Shown here: piece after piece, positions 30,935 to 46,395 of the stretch
How positions within the stretch are numbered: the stretch's first letter is position 1
Layout of the letters: every line of letters begins with the position of its first letter
NCBI RefSeq assembly: GCF_002903165.1
Contig: NZ_PPSK01000003.1
Coordinates: 248,001 to 312,000, forward strand
Length of the DNA: 64,000 nt
Direction of reading: 5' to 3'
Origin: Halopseudomonas oceani
Lineage (GTDB): Bacteria > Pseudomonadota > Gammaproteobacteria > Pseudomonadales > Pseudomonadaceae
Made by a program: the position numbers and the translations under genes
Notes under the pieces: generated by a model
What the model was told of the DNA's origin: nothing
Database searches by the model: none
The model's input: only the letters and a program-made list of their open reading frames with translations

Positions 30935-32102
30935 TGGCCACCTCCCTGCCGACCTGACGGCGCTCCCAGTCGATCCGCAACAGCAGGCCCAGACAGACAC
31001 AGCACACCACCAGCGAGCTGCCACCATAGCTGAGGAACGGCAGGGTCAGCCCCTTGGTCGGTAGCAGCCCGATGTTCACGCCAACGTTAATGAGAATCTG
31101 GCCACACCACATGATTGCCAGACCGTAGGCAAGATAGGCGTGGAACAACATGCCCTTGGCCTCCGCCGCCAGACCGACATACAAGCCACGAATGGCAACA
31201 AAAATGAGCAGCGCAAAGGCGGCAAGGGCGCCAACCATACCCAGCTCCTCGGCTAGCACTGCAAACACGAAGTCGGTGTGCGCCTCTGGCAGATAGAACT
31301 GCTTCTGAATACTGTTACCCAGCCCAACGCCGAACCACTCACCGCGACCAAAGGCAATCAACGCTTGAGTCAGCTGGTAACCGGTGCCATACGGGTCCTG
31401 CCATGGATCAAGGAAGCCGGTCAGGCGCTGCAAACGATAGGGCTCAGCCCAAACGGCCAGCGCGGCCAGTGCACCCAACGAGCCAAACAGCAGCAGAAAG
31501 CGGAACAGGCCGACCCCACCGAGGAACAACATCCCGGTAGCGGCGCCCATCAAGACCACGGTCGCACCAAAGTCAGGTTCGACGATCAGCAGACAGGCCA
31601 TCGGCCCCAGCACCATGAAGGGCTTGATGAAACCGAACCATTCTTCTTTCACCTCATCCTTGCGCTGCACCAGGTACCCGGACAGAAACACCACGGCAAA
31701 CAGCTTGGCTAGTTCGGACGGCTGAACGTTGATAGGGCCAACCGCAATCCAGCGCCAGCTGCCGTTGACCTCACGACCAATACCCGGAATCAGCACCGCT
31801 ACCAGGCCAGCAAAGCCAAGGAACAACAGCATGAAGCGGAAGCGCTCCCACACAACAACCGGGACCGACAGCGTCGCGGCCAGGGCCAGCAGGCTCACTA
31901 CCAGATAAATGATCTGGCGGTTCATATAGAACAGCGGACTGCCCAGCCGACCTGCTGCCACTTCCATCGAAGCAGAGGTGACCATGACCAGTCCCAGCGC
32001 CAGCAACGCGACCGCACCGACCAGCAGCGGCATATCCATGTCGAAGCGACGTTCGCCAATCAGCGGCGCAGCGGCATCACGCAGGTTGAAGGTCAGATTC
32101 AT
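30927..32102 (-). CDS. ftsW: Septal peptidoglycan glycosyltransferase FtsW (SEDS family)
   Basis: Polymerises lipid II at the septum together with FtsI. The 391-residue membrane protein has about 10 hydrophobic segments and the SEDS motifs GSWRWIAVGPINVQPSELAK, the large periplasmic loop GLGNSIQKQFYLPEAHTDFV, and GLLPTKGLTLPFLSYGGSSL near the C-terminus. ATG at 32100-32102 overlaps the murD stop as ATGA. Confidence 0.96.
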   Translation of the reverse strand: MNLTFNLRDAAAPLIGERRFDMDMPLLVGAVALLALGLVMVTSASMEVAAGRLGSPLFYMNRQIIYLVVSLLALAATLSVPVVVWERFRFMLLFLGFAGLVAVLIPGIGREVNGSWRWIAVGPINVQPSELAKLFAVVFLSGYLVQRKDEVKEEWFGFIKPFMVLGPMACLLIVEPDFGATVVLMGAATGMLFLGGVGLFRFLLLFGSLGALAALAVWAEPYRLQRLTGFLDPWQDPYGTGYQLTQALIAFGRGEWFGVGLGNSIQKQFYLPEAHTDFVFAVLAEELGMVGALAAFALLIFVAIRGLYVGLAAEAKGMLFHAYLAYGLAIMWCGQILINVGVNIGLLPTKGLTLPFLSYGGSSLVVCCVCLGLLLRIDWERRQVGREVANG

Positions 32103-33448
32103 GCGCCCAACCTCCCGACCGCTTCCGCGAACAGCCGGCCGCGCTCTTCGAAGTTACGGAACATGTCCAGACTGGCACACGCTGGCGAGAGCAGAACAAG
32201 GTCCTCCGCTTTAGCCAGAGCCGCTGCGGCTTCAACCGCTTCTTCAATAGACCCAACGCGGACCAGCTGCGTCTGCGGGTCGAGGGCAGCGGCAATCAGC
32301 TCGGCATCACGCCCAAGTAGAACCACTGCGCGGCAATGGGCAGCCACCGGCTCACGCAACGGCGAAAAGTCCGCGCCCTTGCCGTCGCCGCCGGCAATCA
32401 GCACCAGCTTGCCGCGCATGTCAGCAGCAAAACCGTTGATGGCAGCCAGCGCGGCGCCCACATTGGTGGCCTTGGAGTCGTCGAAGTACTCGACACCGGC
32501 GTGACTACCCACCCACTGGCAGCGATGCGCCAGGCCCGGAAAGGCCTTCAACGCCTGCAGCATGGCCTCCATCGGCAGACCGGCCGCCTGCCCCAGCGCC
32601 AGCGCCGCCAGGGCATTGGACTGGTTGTGCGAGCCGCGAATAAGCAACTCGCTGACCGGCATCAGTGCAGAAAACTCATAGGCCAACCACGTCTGCCCAG
32701 CCTGCTCAATCAGACCGAAGCCCTTGAAGTCAGGACGCGACAGGCCGAAGCTCAGGCACGGTAATTGATCGGCAATAAGCGGCCGCGACAGCGCGTCGTC
32801 GCGGTTGATCACCACCTGCTGCGCCCCACGGAAAATCCGGTGCTTGGCCATGTGATAGGCCGGCAGGCCGCTGTAACGATCCATATGATCTTCACTGACG
32901 TTCAGCACCGTCGCCACCAGCGCATTCAACCGATCAGTGGTTTCCAACTGGAAGCTGGAAAGCTCCAGCACGTAGAGCTCTGCATCCTGATCCAGCAGAT
33001 CCAGCGCTGGGGTGCCCAGGTTGCCACCAACAGCCACCTTCGCGCCCGCCGCTTGCGCCATTTCGCCAACCAGCGTGGTAACCGTGCTCTTGGCGTTGGA
33101 GCCGGTAATAGCGACGATGGGGGCCTTGGCAGCCCGCGCAAACAGCTCGATATCACCGACAATGGAAACGCCCGCCTTGGCAGCGGCCTGCAACGCCGGC
33201 GTCGCCAGCGCGACGCCGGGGCTCACGATCAACTCGTCGGCTCGGCTCAGCAGCGCCTCATCCAGCTCGCCCAGATACAGGTCAGCCATGGGCGCAAAGC
33301 GCTTGAGCTTATCCAGCCCCGGCGGGTTCTGGCGGGTATCGGCCACGGCAAAAGACAGGCCCTGGCCTGCCAGATAACGGGCGACCGAGAGCCCGCTGCT
33401 ACCGAGCCCGACGATGATCCGTTGCTTGTCCGTGGTAATCAGAGACAC
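32099..33448 (-). CDS. murD: UDP-N-acetylmuramoyl-L-alanine--D-glutamate ligase
   Basis: Adds D-glutamate to UDP-MurNAc-Ala. The 449-residue protein has the N-terminal IIVGLGSSGLSVARYLAGQG, the ATP loop ITGSNAKSTVTTL near residue 112, NVSEDHMDRY and the later FDDSKATNVGAALAA. Starts at GTG 33446-33448 with GAGGAG upstream. It overlaps ftsW at its end and follows mraY by 10 bases. Confidence 0.96.
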   Translation of the reverse strand: MSLITTDKQRIIVGLGSSGLSVARYLAGQGLSFAVADTRQNPPGLDKLKRFAPMADLYLGELDEALLSRADELIVSPGVALATPALQAAAKAGVSIVGDIELFARAAKAPIVAITGSNAKSTVTTLVGEMAQAAGAKVAVGGNLGTPALDLLDQDAELYVLELSSFQLETTDRLNALVATVLNVSEDHMDRYSGLPAYHMAKHRIFRGAQQVVINRDDALSRPLIADQLPCLSFGLSRPDFKGFGLIEQAGQTWLAYEFSALMPVSELLIRGSHNQSNALAALALGQAAGLPMEAMLQALKAFPGLAHRCQWVGSHAGVEYFDDSKATNVGAALAAINGFAADMRGKLVLIAGGDGKGADFSPLREPVAAHCRAVVLLGRDAELIAAALDPQTQLVRVGSIEEAVEAAAALAKAEDLVLLSPACASLDMFRNFEERGRLFAEAVGRLGA

Positions 33449-33458
33449 GCCCTGCTCC

Positions 33459-34541
33459 TCAACGCAATTTCAGGGTGGCTAGACCGATCAGCACCAGTAC
33501 CACGGTGATGATCCAGAAGCGCACGATCACGCGCGGCTCCGGCCAGCCCTTGAGTTCAAAGTGGTGGTGAATCGGCGCCATGCGGAATACCCGGCGGCCG
33601 GTCAGCTTGAACGACGCTACCTGCACGATCACCGACAGCGTCTCCACCACAAAAATGCCGCCCATGATGAACAGCACGATTTCCTGCCGCACGATCACAG
33701 CGATCACACCCAGTGCGGCGCCCAGCGCCAGCGCGCCGACGTCACCCATAAAGACCTGAGCCGGGTAGGTGTTGAACCAGAGAAACCCGAGACCTGCGCC
33801 CAGCAGCGCGCCACAGAAAATGATCAGTTCACCGGCACCCGGCACATAGGGAATCAACAGGTACTCGGCAAACTTGGCGTTACCCGACAGATAGGCAAAG
33901 ATGCCCAGCGCGCCGCCCACCATGACCGTTGGCATGATGGCCAGACCATCGAGACCATCGGTCAGGTTGACCGCATTGCTGGAGCCGACGATGACGAAGT
34001 AGGTCAGGACAACGAACAGCACACCCAGCTGGAATTCGACCTGTTTGAAGAACGGCACAATCAGGGTGGTCTCGACCGGCGTCTTTGCTGCCATGTAGAG
34101 AACTACCGCCGCCGCCAGACCGAACACCGACTGCCAGAAATACTTCCAGCGCGACGGCAGGCCGCGGGAGTTCTTCTCGATCACCTTGCGATAGTCATCG
34201 ACCCAGCCAACCGCGCCGAAGCTGATAGTGACGCCCAGTACCACCCAGACATACAGATTGCTGAGGTCTGCCCACAACAGAGTGCTGACACCGATGGCAA
34301 CCAGAATCAGCGCACCGCCCATGGTCGGCGTACCCTTCTTGGACAGGTGCGACTGTGGACCATCGTTGCGAACGGCCTGACCGATCTGACGAATCTGCAG
34401 GGTGCGAATCATCCAGGGGCCCAGAAACAGCGCCATTGCGAGCGCCGTCAGTACACCCAGAATGCCGCGCAGGGTCAGATACTGGAAGACGGCAAAGCCG
34501 GAGTAGTACTGCTGTAGATATTCGGCGAGTAAAAGCAACAT
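33459..34541 (-). CDS. mraY: Phospho-N-acetylmuramoyl-pentapeptide transferase MraY
   Basis: Integral membrane enzyme that makes lipid I from UDP-MurNAc-pentapeptide and undecaprenyl phosphate. The 360-residue protein starts [20 protein letters not shown] and has the catalytic and Mg sites [23 protein letters not shown] and the HHH motif [17 protein letters not shown] at 34539-34541, one base after the murF stop. Confidence 0.97.
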   Translation of the reverse strand: MLLLLAEYLQQYYSGFAVFQYLTLRGILGVLTALAMALFLGPWMIRTLQIRQIGQAVRNDGPQSHLSKKGTPTMGGALILVAIGVSTLLWADLSNLYVWVVLGVTISFGAVGWVDDYRKVIEKNSRGLPSRWKYFWQSVFGLAAAVVLYMAAKTPVETTLIVPFFKQVEFQLGVLFVVLTYFVIVGSSNAVNLTDGLDGLAIMPTVMVGGALGIFAYLSGNAKFAEYLLIPYVPGAGELIIFCGALLGAGLGFLWFNTYPAQVFMGDVGALALGAALGVIAVIVRQEIVLFIMGGIFVVETLSVIVQVASFKLTGRRVFRMAPIHHHFELKGWPEPRVIVRFWIITVVLVLIGLATLKLR

Positions 34542-34542
34542 G

Positions 34543-35923
34543 TCAGCTGGCCCCGTTATCGTTATCGTGCGCGTCAGCCGGGGCCAGAAGGCCGGCGACC
34601 ACTACATCCATGCCCGCACTACGCGAGCCCTTCACCAACACCCGGGTGTTGGCATCCAAATCCTGTTTAATGGCATCGATCAGCGCTTCGCGGCTGTCGA
34701 ACAGACGCCCCTTGGCGCCGAACGCCTCCACTGCCAGCGCAGACAGCCGACCAGTGGCATACATACCGTCCAACCCCTGTTCTCGCGCATGCACACCGAC
34801 GTCCCGGTGGCTTTGCTCTGCCCACTCGCCAAGCTCGCCCATGTCACCGAGCACCAATAGACGCTGGCCGTCCAGGCTGGCGAGCACGTCAATCGCGGCT
34901 TTAACCGAGGCCGGGTTGGCGTTATAGGCGTCATCAATTATCAGTGCGCCACCAATACCGTTGAGCCAGTTGCCACGGCCATCAACGGGCGCAAGGGACG
35001 CTAGGCCACGGGCGATTGCGTCCAGGTCCGCACCTGCGGCCAGCGCTGCGCCCGCCGCAGCGAGCGCATTAGCAATGTTGTGCGCACCGCGCAGCTGCAG
35101 GCTGGCGGAGACCGTGCCCGCCGGCGTCACCAGATTGAAACTGGGGCAACCTGCTGCGTTGATCTCAACCTCTTCTGCGCGCAGCTGTGCGGTCGGGTTC
35201 TTCATGCTGAAGGAGCAAGCGGTACGACGGCTGCCGAGCAGTTGATACCACTGTTCAAACCAGGGGCTGTCCAGATTGAGGATCGCCTGCCCACCATCGG
35301 GCAACGCGCTGACGATCTCGCCCTTGGCCTTGGCGATGCTCTCGGGGCTGCCGAAGCGGCCAACATGCGCCATACCGGCGTTGGTCAGCACGCTGATCTG
35401 CGGCTTGACCAAGCCCATGGTGTAGTTAATATCGCCAATCTGAGCGGCCCCCATCTCAATCACGGCATAGCGGTGTTCAGCAGTGAGTTGCAGCAGGGTC
35501 AGCGGTACGCCGAGTTCGTTGTTCAGGTTGCCCTGAGTCGCCAGCACCGGACCGCACTCACGCAGGATGGCGGCGAGCATTTCCTTGACGGTGGTCTTGC
35601 CGCTGGAACCGGTGATGCCGATTACCGTACCGCTGAACTGGTCTCGCACCAGCGCGCCCAAGTGGCCCAGCGCCAGTTGGCAATCGTGAACTAGCAACTG
35701 GGGCAGCTCGTCATCGACGAGGTACTCCACCATCGCTGCCGCAGCGCCATTTTCCCGGGCCTGGGCAACAAAGTCATGGCCGTTGCTGCGGCTGCCGGGC
35801 AGCGCGACAAACAAGCCACCCTTGGCAACCTTGCGCGCATCAATGCTGACACTGTCAAAATGGGTATCCACGCCGTTGAGCGTGGCGGCCAGTGGTTTGA
35901 GCAGGTTGGACAGGCGCAGCGCT

Positions 35924-35931
<8 letters not shown>
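34543..35931 (-). CDS. murF: UDP-MurNAc-tripeptide--D-Ala-D-Ala ligase
   Basis: Adds the D-Ala-D-Ala dipeptide to complete the stem pentapeptide. The 462-residue protein begins [20 protein letters not shown] and has the ATP loop [26 protein letters not shown] and [19 protein letters not shown] at 35929-35931; the frame open to 36093 lies inside murE and is rejected. It overlaps murE by 8 bases. Confidence 0.96.
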
Positions 35932-39421
<3,490 letters not shown>

Positions 39422-39422
<1 letters not shown>

Positions 39423-40360
39423 CAACGCTTCTCCGCAATACGCAGCACAGCGCTGCGGGCACGGGGATTGGCATCAATCTCAGCGGCAGTCGGCTTGATC
39501 GCCTTGCCCACCAGATTGATCGAGACTGGAATATCAATATCGCGAATCGGCAGGTCACGCGGAATCGGCGCGCCTTTGGCCTCGCGACGCATGAACTGTT
39601 TGACCATGCGATCTTCCAGCGAGTGGAAGCTGATTACCGCAAGGCGGCCAGCCGGTGCCAACACATCCAACGCAGCGCGCAGACCGTCGGCCAGATCGTC
39701 CAGCTCGCGATTGATAAAGATACGGATGCCCTGGAACGCTCGGGTGGCCGGATGCTTACCTTTCTCCCAGGCGGGATTGGCTTCCTTGATTACCGCAGCG
39801 AGATCGCCGGTACGGGTAAAAGGTTGCTGGGCACGGCGAGCAACCACCGCCCGCGCCATGCGCTTGGCGAAACGCTCTTCACCGTACTCCTTGAGCACGG
39901 TGGCGATATCAGCCTCACTGGCGCTGTTGACCCAGTCCGCGGCACTCTGCCCTGCACTCGGATTCATGCGCATATCGAGCGGACCGTCATTCAGGAAGCT
40001 GAAGCCGCGGGTCGGGTCATCGAGCTGGGGCGAGGACACTCCCAGATCCAGCAAAACACCGCTGACATGCCCGTGCAGACCGCGCGCACGCAACTCCTCG
40101 GCCATCTCCGCGAAGGACCGCTGTACAACGACAAAGCGGCCGTCTTCGGCCGCCAGTTGTTCGCCAGCCCGGATGGCTTCCGGATCTTTGTCAAAGGCAA
40201 TCAGCCTGCCCTCCGGCCCCAAGCGTGCGAGCAGCGCTCGACTATGTCCCCCTCGTCCGAAGGTGCCGTCGATATAGATGCCGTCAGGTTGGATGGCAAG
40301 CGCATCAAGCGCTTCGTTCAGCAATACGCTGATATGGGAAAAATTAGGCACAGTACTCAC
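39422..40360 (-). CDS. rsmH: 16S rRNA (cytosine-1402-N4)-methyltransferase
   Basis: Methylates N4 of C1402 in the ribosomal P site; RsmI, encoded 1.2 kb away, adds the 2'-O-methyl to the same nucleotide. The 312-residue protein has the SAM motif [51 protein letters not shown] and [15 protein letters not shown]. The start is GTG at 40358-40360, overlapping the mraZ end by 4 bases; another GTG lies four codons later. Confidence 0.95.
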
Positions 40361-40812
40361 AGGCTCAGCGAGTGCAGTTCAGCCGGCAGCTCGCCAGCCT
40401 CCTGCGACTCGTCCAGATAGGCAGACGTGGTGGCAGTCCAGGCATCTTCACTCCAGAGCTCGAACTTACCGATTTGACCGACCAGCATCACCTTCTTGTC
40501 CAGCCCGGCGTATTCACGCAGCAGCGGCGGCACGACAAAGCGACCGGCGCCATCCAGCTCGAGCTCGAAGGCATTACCGATCAGCAGTCGTTGCAGACGT
40601 TTAACCGCAGGATTCATGTTGGGCGCCTGACGCAGCTTGGCTTCGACGGCTTCCCATTCGTGCAGGGGATAGATCCAAAGACAACGGTCTTCCAACGCGA
40701 TAGTGACGACCAATTGCCCACCACAGGACTCCACCAGGCGGTCGCGATAGCGCGCAGGCATCGCGAGTCGCCCTTTGGCGTCGAGGTTGATGGCATTGGC
40801 TCCACGAAACAC
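40357..40812 (-). CDS. mraZ: Transcriptional regulator MraZ
   Basis: DNA-binding repressor of the division and cell-wall cluster, active as a ring-shaped oligomer. The 151-residue protein has two SpoVT/AbrB-like repeats. The first is [20 protein letters not shown] and the second [20 protein letters not shown], each with the DxxGR core. It starts at GTG 40810-40812 with AAGGGAAGGA upstream. First gene of the leftward dcw operon; its own binding boxes lie just upstream. Confidence 0.96.
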   Translation of the reverse strand: MFRGANAINLDAKGRLAMPARYRDRLVESCGGQLVVTIALEDRCLWIYPLHEWEAVEAKLRQAPNMNPAVKRLQRLLIGNAFELELDGAGRFVVPPLLREYAGLDKKVMLVGQIGKFELWSEDAWTATTSAYLDESQEAGELPAELHSLSL

Positions 40813-40858
40813 GTCGTTGTCCTTCCCTTAGATTACCGGCCGGAGCTAGCCAAAAAAT

Positions 40859-40883
40859 CCCACTCCGCCCCACATATCACCAC
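40859..40883 (-). promoter_or_regulatory. MraZ operator: three GTGG[G/T] boxes at 10-base spacing
   Basis: Reading the minus strand, GTGGT (40883-40879), GTGGG (40873-40869) and GTGGG (40863-40859) are each separated by exactly 5 bases. This matches the known MraZ target, direct TGGGN boxes with N5 spacers. The array begins just downstream of the predicted start site of the dcw promoter, so binding should block promoter escape. Confidence 0.8.
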
Positions 40884-40891
40884 TTTGCGAC

Positions 40892-40920
40892 ACTATAGAA
40901 ATGCACCTATACAGCGTCAA
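40892..40920 (-). promoter_or_regulatory. Sigma-70 promoter of the dcw cluster (mraZ promoter)
   Basis: On the minus strand TTGACG (40920-40915), exactly 17 bases, TATAGT (40897-40892): five of six matches at each box. The predicted start is near 40885, giving a leader of about 73 bases that includes the MraZ boxes. The region upstream (40921-41114) is AT-rich and shows no gene. Confidence 0.75.
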
Positions 40921-41114
40921 GAGCCGTACATAGGAAAAAAACCTTGCACAGCAGTGGTTTAGCGCGTTTTATCGGGAATATGGATGCAAAAGAGGTGTAG
41001 TTGAGAGCGTAAAAAACAGATAAAGCAAAAACATCGCCTCAGAACTTAAAGTGAATTGTGAGGAGTAAGATTTTTTTGCTCTAAGAAGAAGTAAGTCACA
41101 CAGGAAGGAAAATA

Positions 41115-41468
41115 AGAGTTGGCCTGTAAGCCGGGTTCTGTCGAGGACAGTCATTCCTCTGGGATCGCCATCACTGACAACCTCTAGCAACCTACCCGAA
41201 TCCAGTGCGGGCCACACCAACGGATTCCTATTTGGTCTTGCTCCAAGTGGGGTTTACCACGCCACAGACTGTTACCAGCTGCGCGGTGCGCTCTTACCGC
41301 ACCTTTTCACCCTTACCGGCGCTTGCGCGCTTAGGCGGTTTGCTTTCTGCTGCACTTTCCGTAGGCTCGCGCCTCCCAGGCGTTACCTGGCACTTTGCCC
41401 TTTGGAGCCCGGACTTTCCTCCACAACGACGCTTGCGCACCGTCACAGCGACTGCCCGGCCAACTCTT
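41115..41468 (-). ncRNA. rnpB: RNase P RNA (M1 RNA), bacterial type A
   Basis: Catalytic RNA of RNase P that matures tRNA 5' ends. On the minus strand the conserved core GGAGGAAAGTCCGGGCTCC lies near 41424-41406. It is followed by GGTAAGGGTGAAAAGGTGCG, GGAGCAAGACCAAATAGG and the 3' core GACAGAACCCGGCTTA. The ends pair as helix P1 (AGAGTTGGCC with GGCCAACTCT), which fixes the length at about 354 bases. The 3' end runs into TTATTTTCC. Position between mraZ and rsmI is as in Pseudomonas. Confidence 0.96.
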
Positions 41469-41475
41469 GGCGGCA

Positions 41476-41504
41476 AGATTAACGACCACAGGCGCGCAGG
41501 GCAA
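41476..41504 (-). promoter_or_regulatory. Promoter of rnpB
   Basis: On the minus strand TTGCCC (41504-41499), 17 bases, TAATCT (41481-41476). The predicted start is 7-8 bases downstream, exactly at the 5' end of the P1 helix (41468), which supports both calls. Confidence 0.55.
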
Positions 41505-41543
41505 GCATTCCCTGCAGGCAAGCGGCCACTGCCGATAAGCGCA

Positions 41544-42392
41544 CTAGCCGTTACCGCGCTCCAGAGCAATCTGATACAACAGGTTCTTACGCACCCCGGT
41601 GATCTCCGAAGCCAGCTTAGCCGCGCGCTTGAGCGGCAATTCTGCCAACAGCAGATCGAGCACGCGCAGCGCGTCATCGCCCACCGCATCACCCTCGGGC
41701 GCAGGCGCACCTTCAACCACGAGCACACATTCGCCGCGCTGTTGATCAGAGTCACTGGCCACCCAGGCAACCAGCTCTGCCAGCGGTGCCGAATGCAGAG
41801 TCTCGAAAGTCTTGGTCAGCTCACGGGCAAGCAGCACCCGGCGCTCGCCGCCCAGCTCCTGCTGCATATCCTGCAGACACTCCAGCAGGCGGTGCGGGGC
41901 TTCGTACACCATCCAGGTTCGGTCCTCCGCAGCCAGCGCCTGCAGGCGCTGGCGGCGGCCATGCGCCTTGGCCGGGAGAAATCCCTCGAAAGCAAAACGA
42001 TCCGAAGGCATCCCGGCACCGCTGAGCGCCGCGATCAGCGCGCAGGCGCCAGGTACTGGCGATACCTTGACGCCCGCCTCCCGGGCCTGGCGCACCAGAT
42101 GGTAGCCCGGGTCCGAAATGAGCGGTGTGCCGGCATCGGAAATCAACGCAATGTCATCTCCTGCCAGCAGCCGCTCTACCAACCGCCCACCCTTGTCGCG
42201 CTCATTGTGATCATGACAAGCCGTCATTGGGGTACCGATACCAAAGTGCTGCATCAGCCTTGCGCTGTGACGGGTATCCTCGGCAGCTATCAGTTTCACG
42301 TCCTTCAGAACCTGCAACGCGCGCGGACTCATGTCCTGCAGATTACCGATCGGCGTAGCCACCACAAAAAGAGTGCCAGCGAGTGTGGTCAT
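41544..42392 (-). CDS. rsmI: 16S rRNA (cytidine-1402-2'-O)-methyltransferase
   Basis: Methylates the ribose of C1402 in 16S rRNA. The 282-residue protein is of the tetrapyrrole-methylase fold: [50 protein letters not shown] and [20 protein letters not shown], with a small C-terminal helical domain. ATG at 42390-42392, with AGGAA upstream; the frame is open for 168 codons more but that part is antisense to lpoA. A TACAAT -10 box lies at 42426-42421 without a good -35. Divergent from lpoA. Confidence 0.95.
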   Translation of the reverse strand: MTTLAGTLFVVATPIGNLQDMSPRALQVLKDVKLIAAEDTRHSARLMQHFGIGTPMTACHDHNERDKGGRLVERLLAGDDIALISDAGTPLISDPGYHLVRQAREAGVKVSPVPGACALIAALSGAGMPSDRFAFEGFLPAKAHGRRQRLQALAAEDRTWMVYEAPHRLLECLQDMQQELGGERRVLLARELTKTFETLHSAPLAELVAWVASDSDQQRGECVLVVEGAPAPEGDAVGDDALRVLDLLLAELPLKRAAKLASEITGVRKNLLYQIALERGNG

Positions 42393-42455
42393 GGAGATTC
42401 CTGGGTGCAATTTGTGACGCATTGTACAGCAGCCATCCTCTCGGCGCTGTCTGCC

Positions 42456-42485
42456 TTGGAGAATGAGCCCGCGCGCGGGTACAAT
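42456..42485 (+). promoter_or_regulatory. Probable promoter of the lpoA operon
   Basis: TTGGAG (42456-42461), 18 bases, TACAAT (42480-42485), about 55 bases before the lpoA start codon. Confidence 0.5.
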
Positions 42486-42545
42486 GCGCGACTTAACCCG
42501 CCGGTTTGTAACCACATCATCGCCCGCACGTAAGGACACCTCCGC

Positions 42546-44368
42546 ATGCACCGCTCCCTTCGCCTGTCGACTCTGGCCCTGACACTGACCACAGTGCTGG
42601 CCGGCTGTGCTTCCGCACCGAAAAGCCTGGACGAGCTGCCACGCACCCCCGATGCATCGGTTGAGGAAATCCTTAAGAGCGCAGACCGCTACGAAGGTGC
42701 CGAGGCCAACCTGCTCCGCCTGCATGCCGCCCAAACCGCACTGAACAACGGCAATCCGGAGCAATCCGGCCGAATCTTGCAAACGATTCCCCAGAGCGAC
42801 CTGCCGACAGACCAGCAGATTCGCTTCAACGAACTGCAGGCAACGGGCGCACTGGCTCTGGGCGACAACGCTGCAGCCCTGCGCGCGATTCAGCACCCGT
42901 CAATGCGCCAGCTGGACATTCGCCCACTGCCAGAGCAACTGCGGATTCAGCAACTGCGAGCAGACATCCTGGAGGCCAATGGCAAGTTCATCGACGCCGC
43001 ACAGGAGCGGGTTTACATTCACAGCCTGCTGGACACGAGCCGACAGGCTGCCAATAGCCAAGCAATCTGGGAAAGCCTGAGCAAAGCAGACACGCAAAGC
43101 CTGCAATCTGCCAGCGCCAATGCCAGCGGCGAATTCGCCGGCTGGCTCGAACTGGCACTGATTACGCGCAAACAGCGCAATCTTGACCTACAGATCCGCT
43201 CCCTAATGGTCTGGAAGGAAGCCAACCCAAATCATCCAGCAGCCAACCCGCTACCGGACGCCATTCAGCAGATCGAAGCACTGCAGGCAAGTCGCCCCAC
43301 CCATATCGGGTTGCTCCTGCCATTTAACGGCCCACTCGCCAGCGCCGCGCAAGCGCTGCGCGACGGATTTTTGGCCGCGCAGTACCAGGCCCAGAGCCAG
43401 GGCATCGACCAGCCCCAGGTAACCCTGTACGACAGCACTCAATACGCCAGCGCCCTAGACGCCCTGAATCAGGCGAAGCAAGAGGGCGTGCAATGGATGA
43501 TCGGCCCACTGGAAAAGGACAAGGTCGCACAACTGGCTGGCGTCGGCGAGTTACCGCTGCCAACTTTGGTTCTCAACTACGCGGAACAGGCCACCTCAGC
43601 CAGCAGCATCTACCAGTTTGGCCTCGCCCCCGAGGACGAAGCGCGCTCGGCCGCTATCCGCGCCTGGGAAGACGGCAAGCGCCGAATGGCAACCCTGAGC
43701 ACCCGCGACGACTGGAGCCAGCGCGCCAATCGCGCCTTTGTCAGCGAATGGGAACGCCTGGGCGGCACCATCATCGGCCAGGAGCTGGTTGACCAGCCAG
43801 CCGCCGTTGCCAACCAGATGGGCGACCTGCTCAAGATCAAGCAGAGCGAGAACCGCGCCAACCGCATCAAAAGACTCCTTGGTAACGTACTGGCTCAACC
43901 CACGCCGCGCCAGGACCTGGACGCACTGTTCCTGGCTGCCACCCCATTGCAGGCACGGCAGATCAAGCCGACACTGGCATTCCAGTACGCCGCAGAGCTA
44001 CCGGTCTATGCCACCTCGCACTCCTACCAGATTGACCCGACGGGCGCGCAGAACACCGACCTCGACGGCCTGCTGATTGCAGAGATCCCCTGGCTGCTTG
44101 ATCACAGCGACCCGCTTTACAGCGACGTAACCGGCAACTGGCCCCAGGCCAGCGGCGCAATTGGGCGCCTTTACGCCATGGGCGTAGACACCCAGCGCAT
44201 CTTCTCCCGCCTGCCGCAAATGCGTCAGTATCCGGACACGCGCATCGAAGGAGCCACCGGCGAGCTGAGTCTCGATGACAGCGGGCGCATTCAGCGCAAC
44301 CTCTCCTGGGGCCAGATTCGGGACGGCATCCTGCAACCGGCCGCACCGAGCGACAGCAGCCCACTTTG

Positions 44369-44369
<1 letters not shown>
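42546..44369 (+). CDS. lpoA: Penicillin-binding protein activator LpoA (outer-membrane lipoprotein)
   Basis: Outer-membrane lipoprotein that reaches through the periplasm to stimulate a class A PBP. The 607-residue protein has a lipoprotein signal with lipobox VLAGC (Cys21), an N-terminal TPR-like helical region (about 35-250) and a C-terminal periplasmic-binding-protein-like domain starting [20 protein letters not shown]. Residue +2 after Cys is Ala, so outer-membrane sorting is expected. First gene of lpoA-yraN-gmhA-BON lipoprotein, an order shared with enterics (lpoA-yraN-diaA-dolP). Confidence 0.93.
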
Positions 44370-45911
<1,542 letters not shown>

Positions 45912-45928
45912 GGACCGGCACTGGCGAC

Positions 45929-45960
45929 AATAAAAAGCCCCGCAGAGCGGGGCTTTTTAT
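45929..45960. terminator. Bidirectional terminator between dolP and sspB
   Basis: A perfect 12-base-pair stem AAAAAGCCCCGC-AGA-GCGGGGCTTTTT has a T-run on both strands and lies between two converging genes, 17 bases after dolP and 4 bases after sspB. Confidence 0.92.
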
Positions 45961-45963
45961 TGT

Positions 45964-46380
45964 CTACTTGACGACTTTCAATGCGGGACGACCGCCACCT
46001 TCCGGACGTGGCGGCTGGGGCGGCTGATCACCACCTTCTGGATCACCAGACGGCGGCGCAACAGGCTCCAGCTCAAACACCATACCCTGACCGTTCTCGC
46101 GGGCATAAATGGCCATTACCGCCCCCAGCGGGATCCAAACCTGCTGGGCAACGCCACCGAAGCGGCCGTCAAAGCTGATCTGCTCGTTATCCATATGCAG
46201 ATCACGCACCGCGCTTGGCGAAAGATTAAGAACAATCTGCCCATCCTCGACGAAGGCCATCGGAACAGCTGTGTCCGGATGCTCGGCATTCACCAGCAAA
46301 TAAGGCGTGCACTGATTATCAAGAATCCACTCGTAAAGAGCACGCACCAGATAGGGGCGACTGGAGCCCATCTCGGCCAT
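45964..46380 (-). CDS. sspB: ClpXP protease specificity-enhancing factor SspB
   Basis: Adaptor that delivers ssrA-tagged and other substrates to ClpXP. The 138-residue protein has the substrate-binding fold SSRPYLVRALYEWILDNQCT, FDGRFGGVAQQVWIPLGAVM and YARENGQGMVFE. A disordered Pro/Gly-rich linker follows, ending in the ClpX-docking peptide RPALKVVK. ATG at 46378-46380 has GGAGGAAG upstream; the next ATG, three codons in, is also possible. It follows sspA by 15 bases. Confidence 0.95.
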   Translation of the reverse strand: MAEMGSSRPYLVRALYEWILDNQCTPYLLVNAEHPDTAVPMAFVEDGQIVLNLSPSAVRDLHMDNEQISFDGRFGGVAQQVWIPLGAVMAIYARENGQGMVFELEPVAPPSGDPEGGDQPPQPPRPEGGGRPALKVVK

Positions 46381-46395
46381 ATCCGCTTCCTCCAA

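Noticed and set aside
40921-41114. AT-rich stretch between the dcw promoter and rnpB as a possible small gene or transferred DNA
   Set aside because: Short frames only, no ribosome binding site with a convincing start; most likely intergenic DNA upstream of a strong promoter and downstream of rnpB.
41205-42533. 442-codon open frame on the plus strand
   Set aside because: Runs through rnpB in antisense and through rsmI in antisense; both of those are certain.
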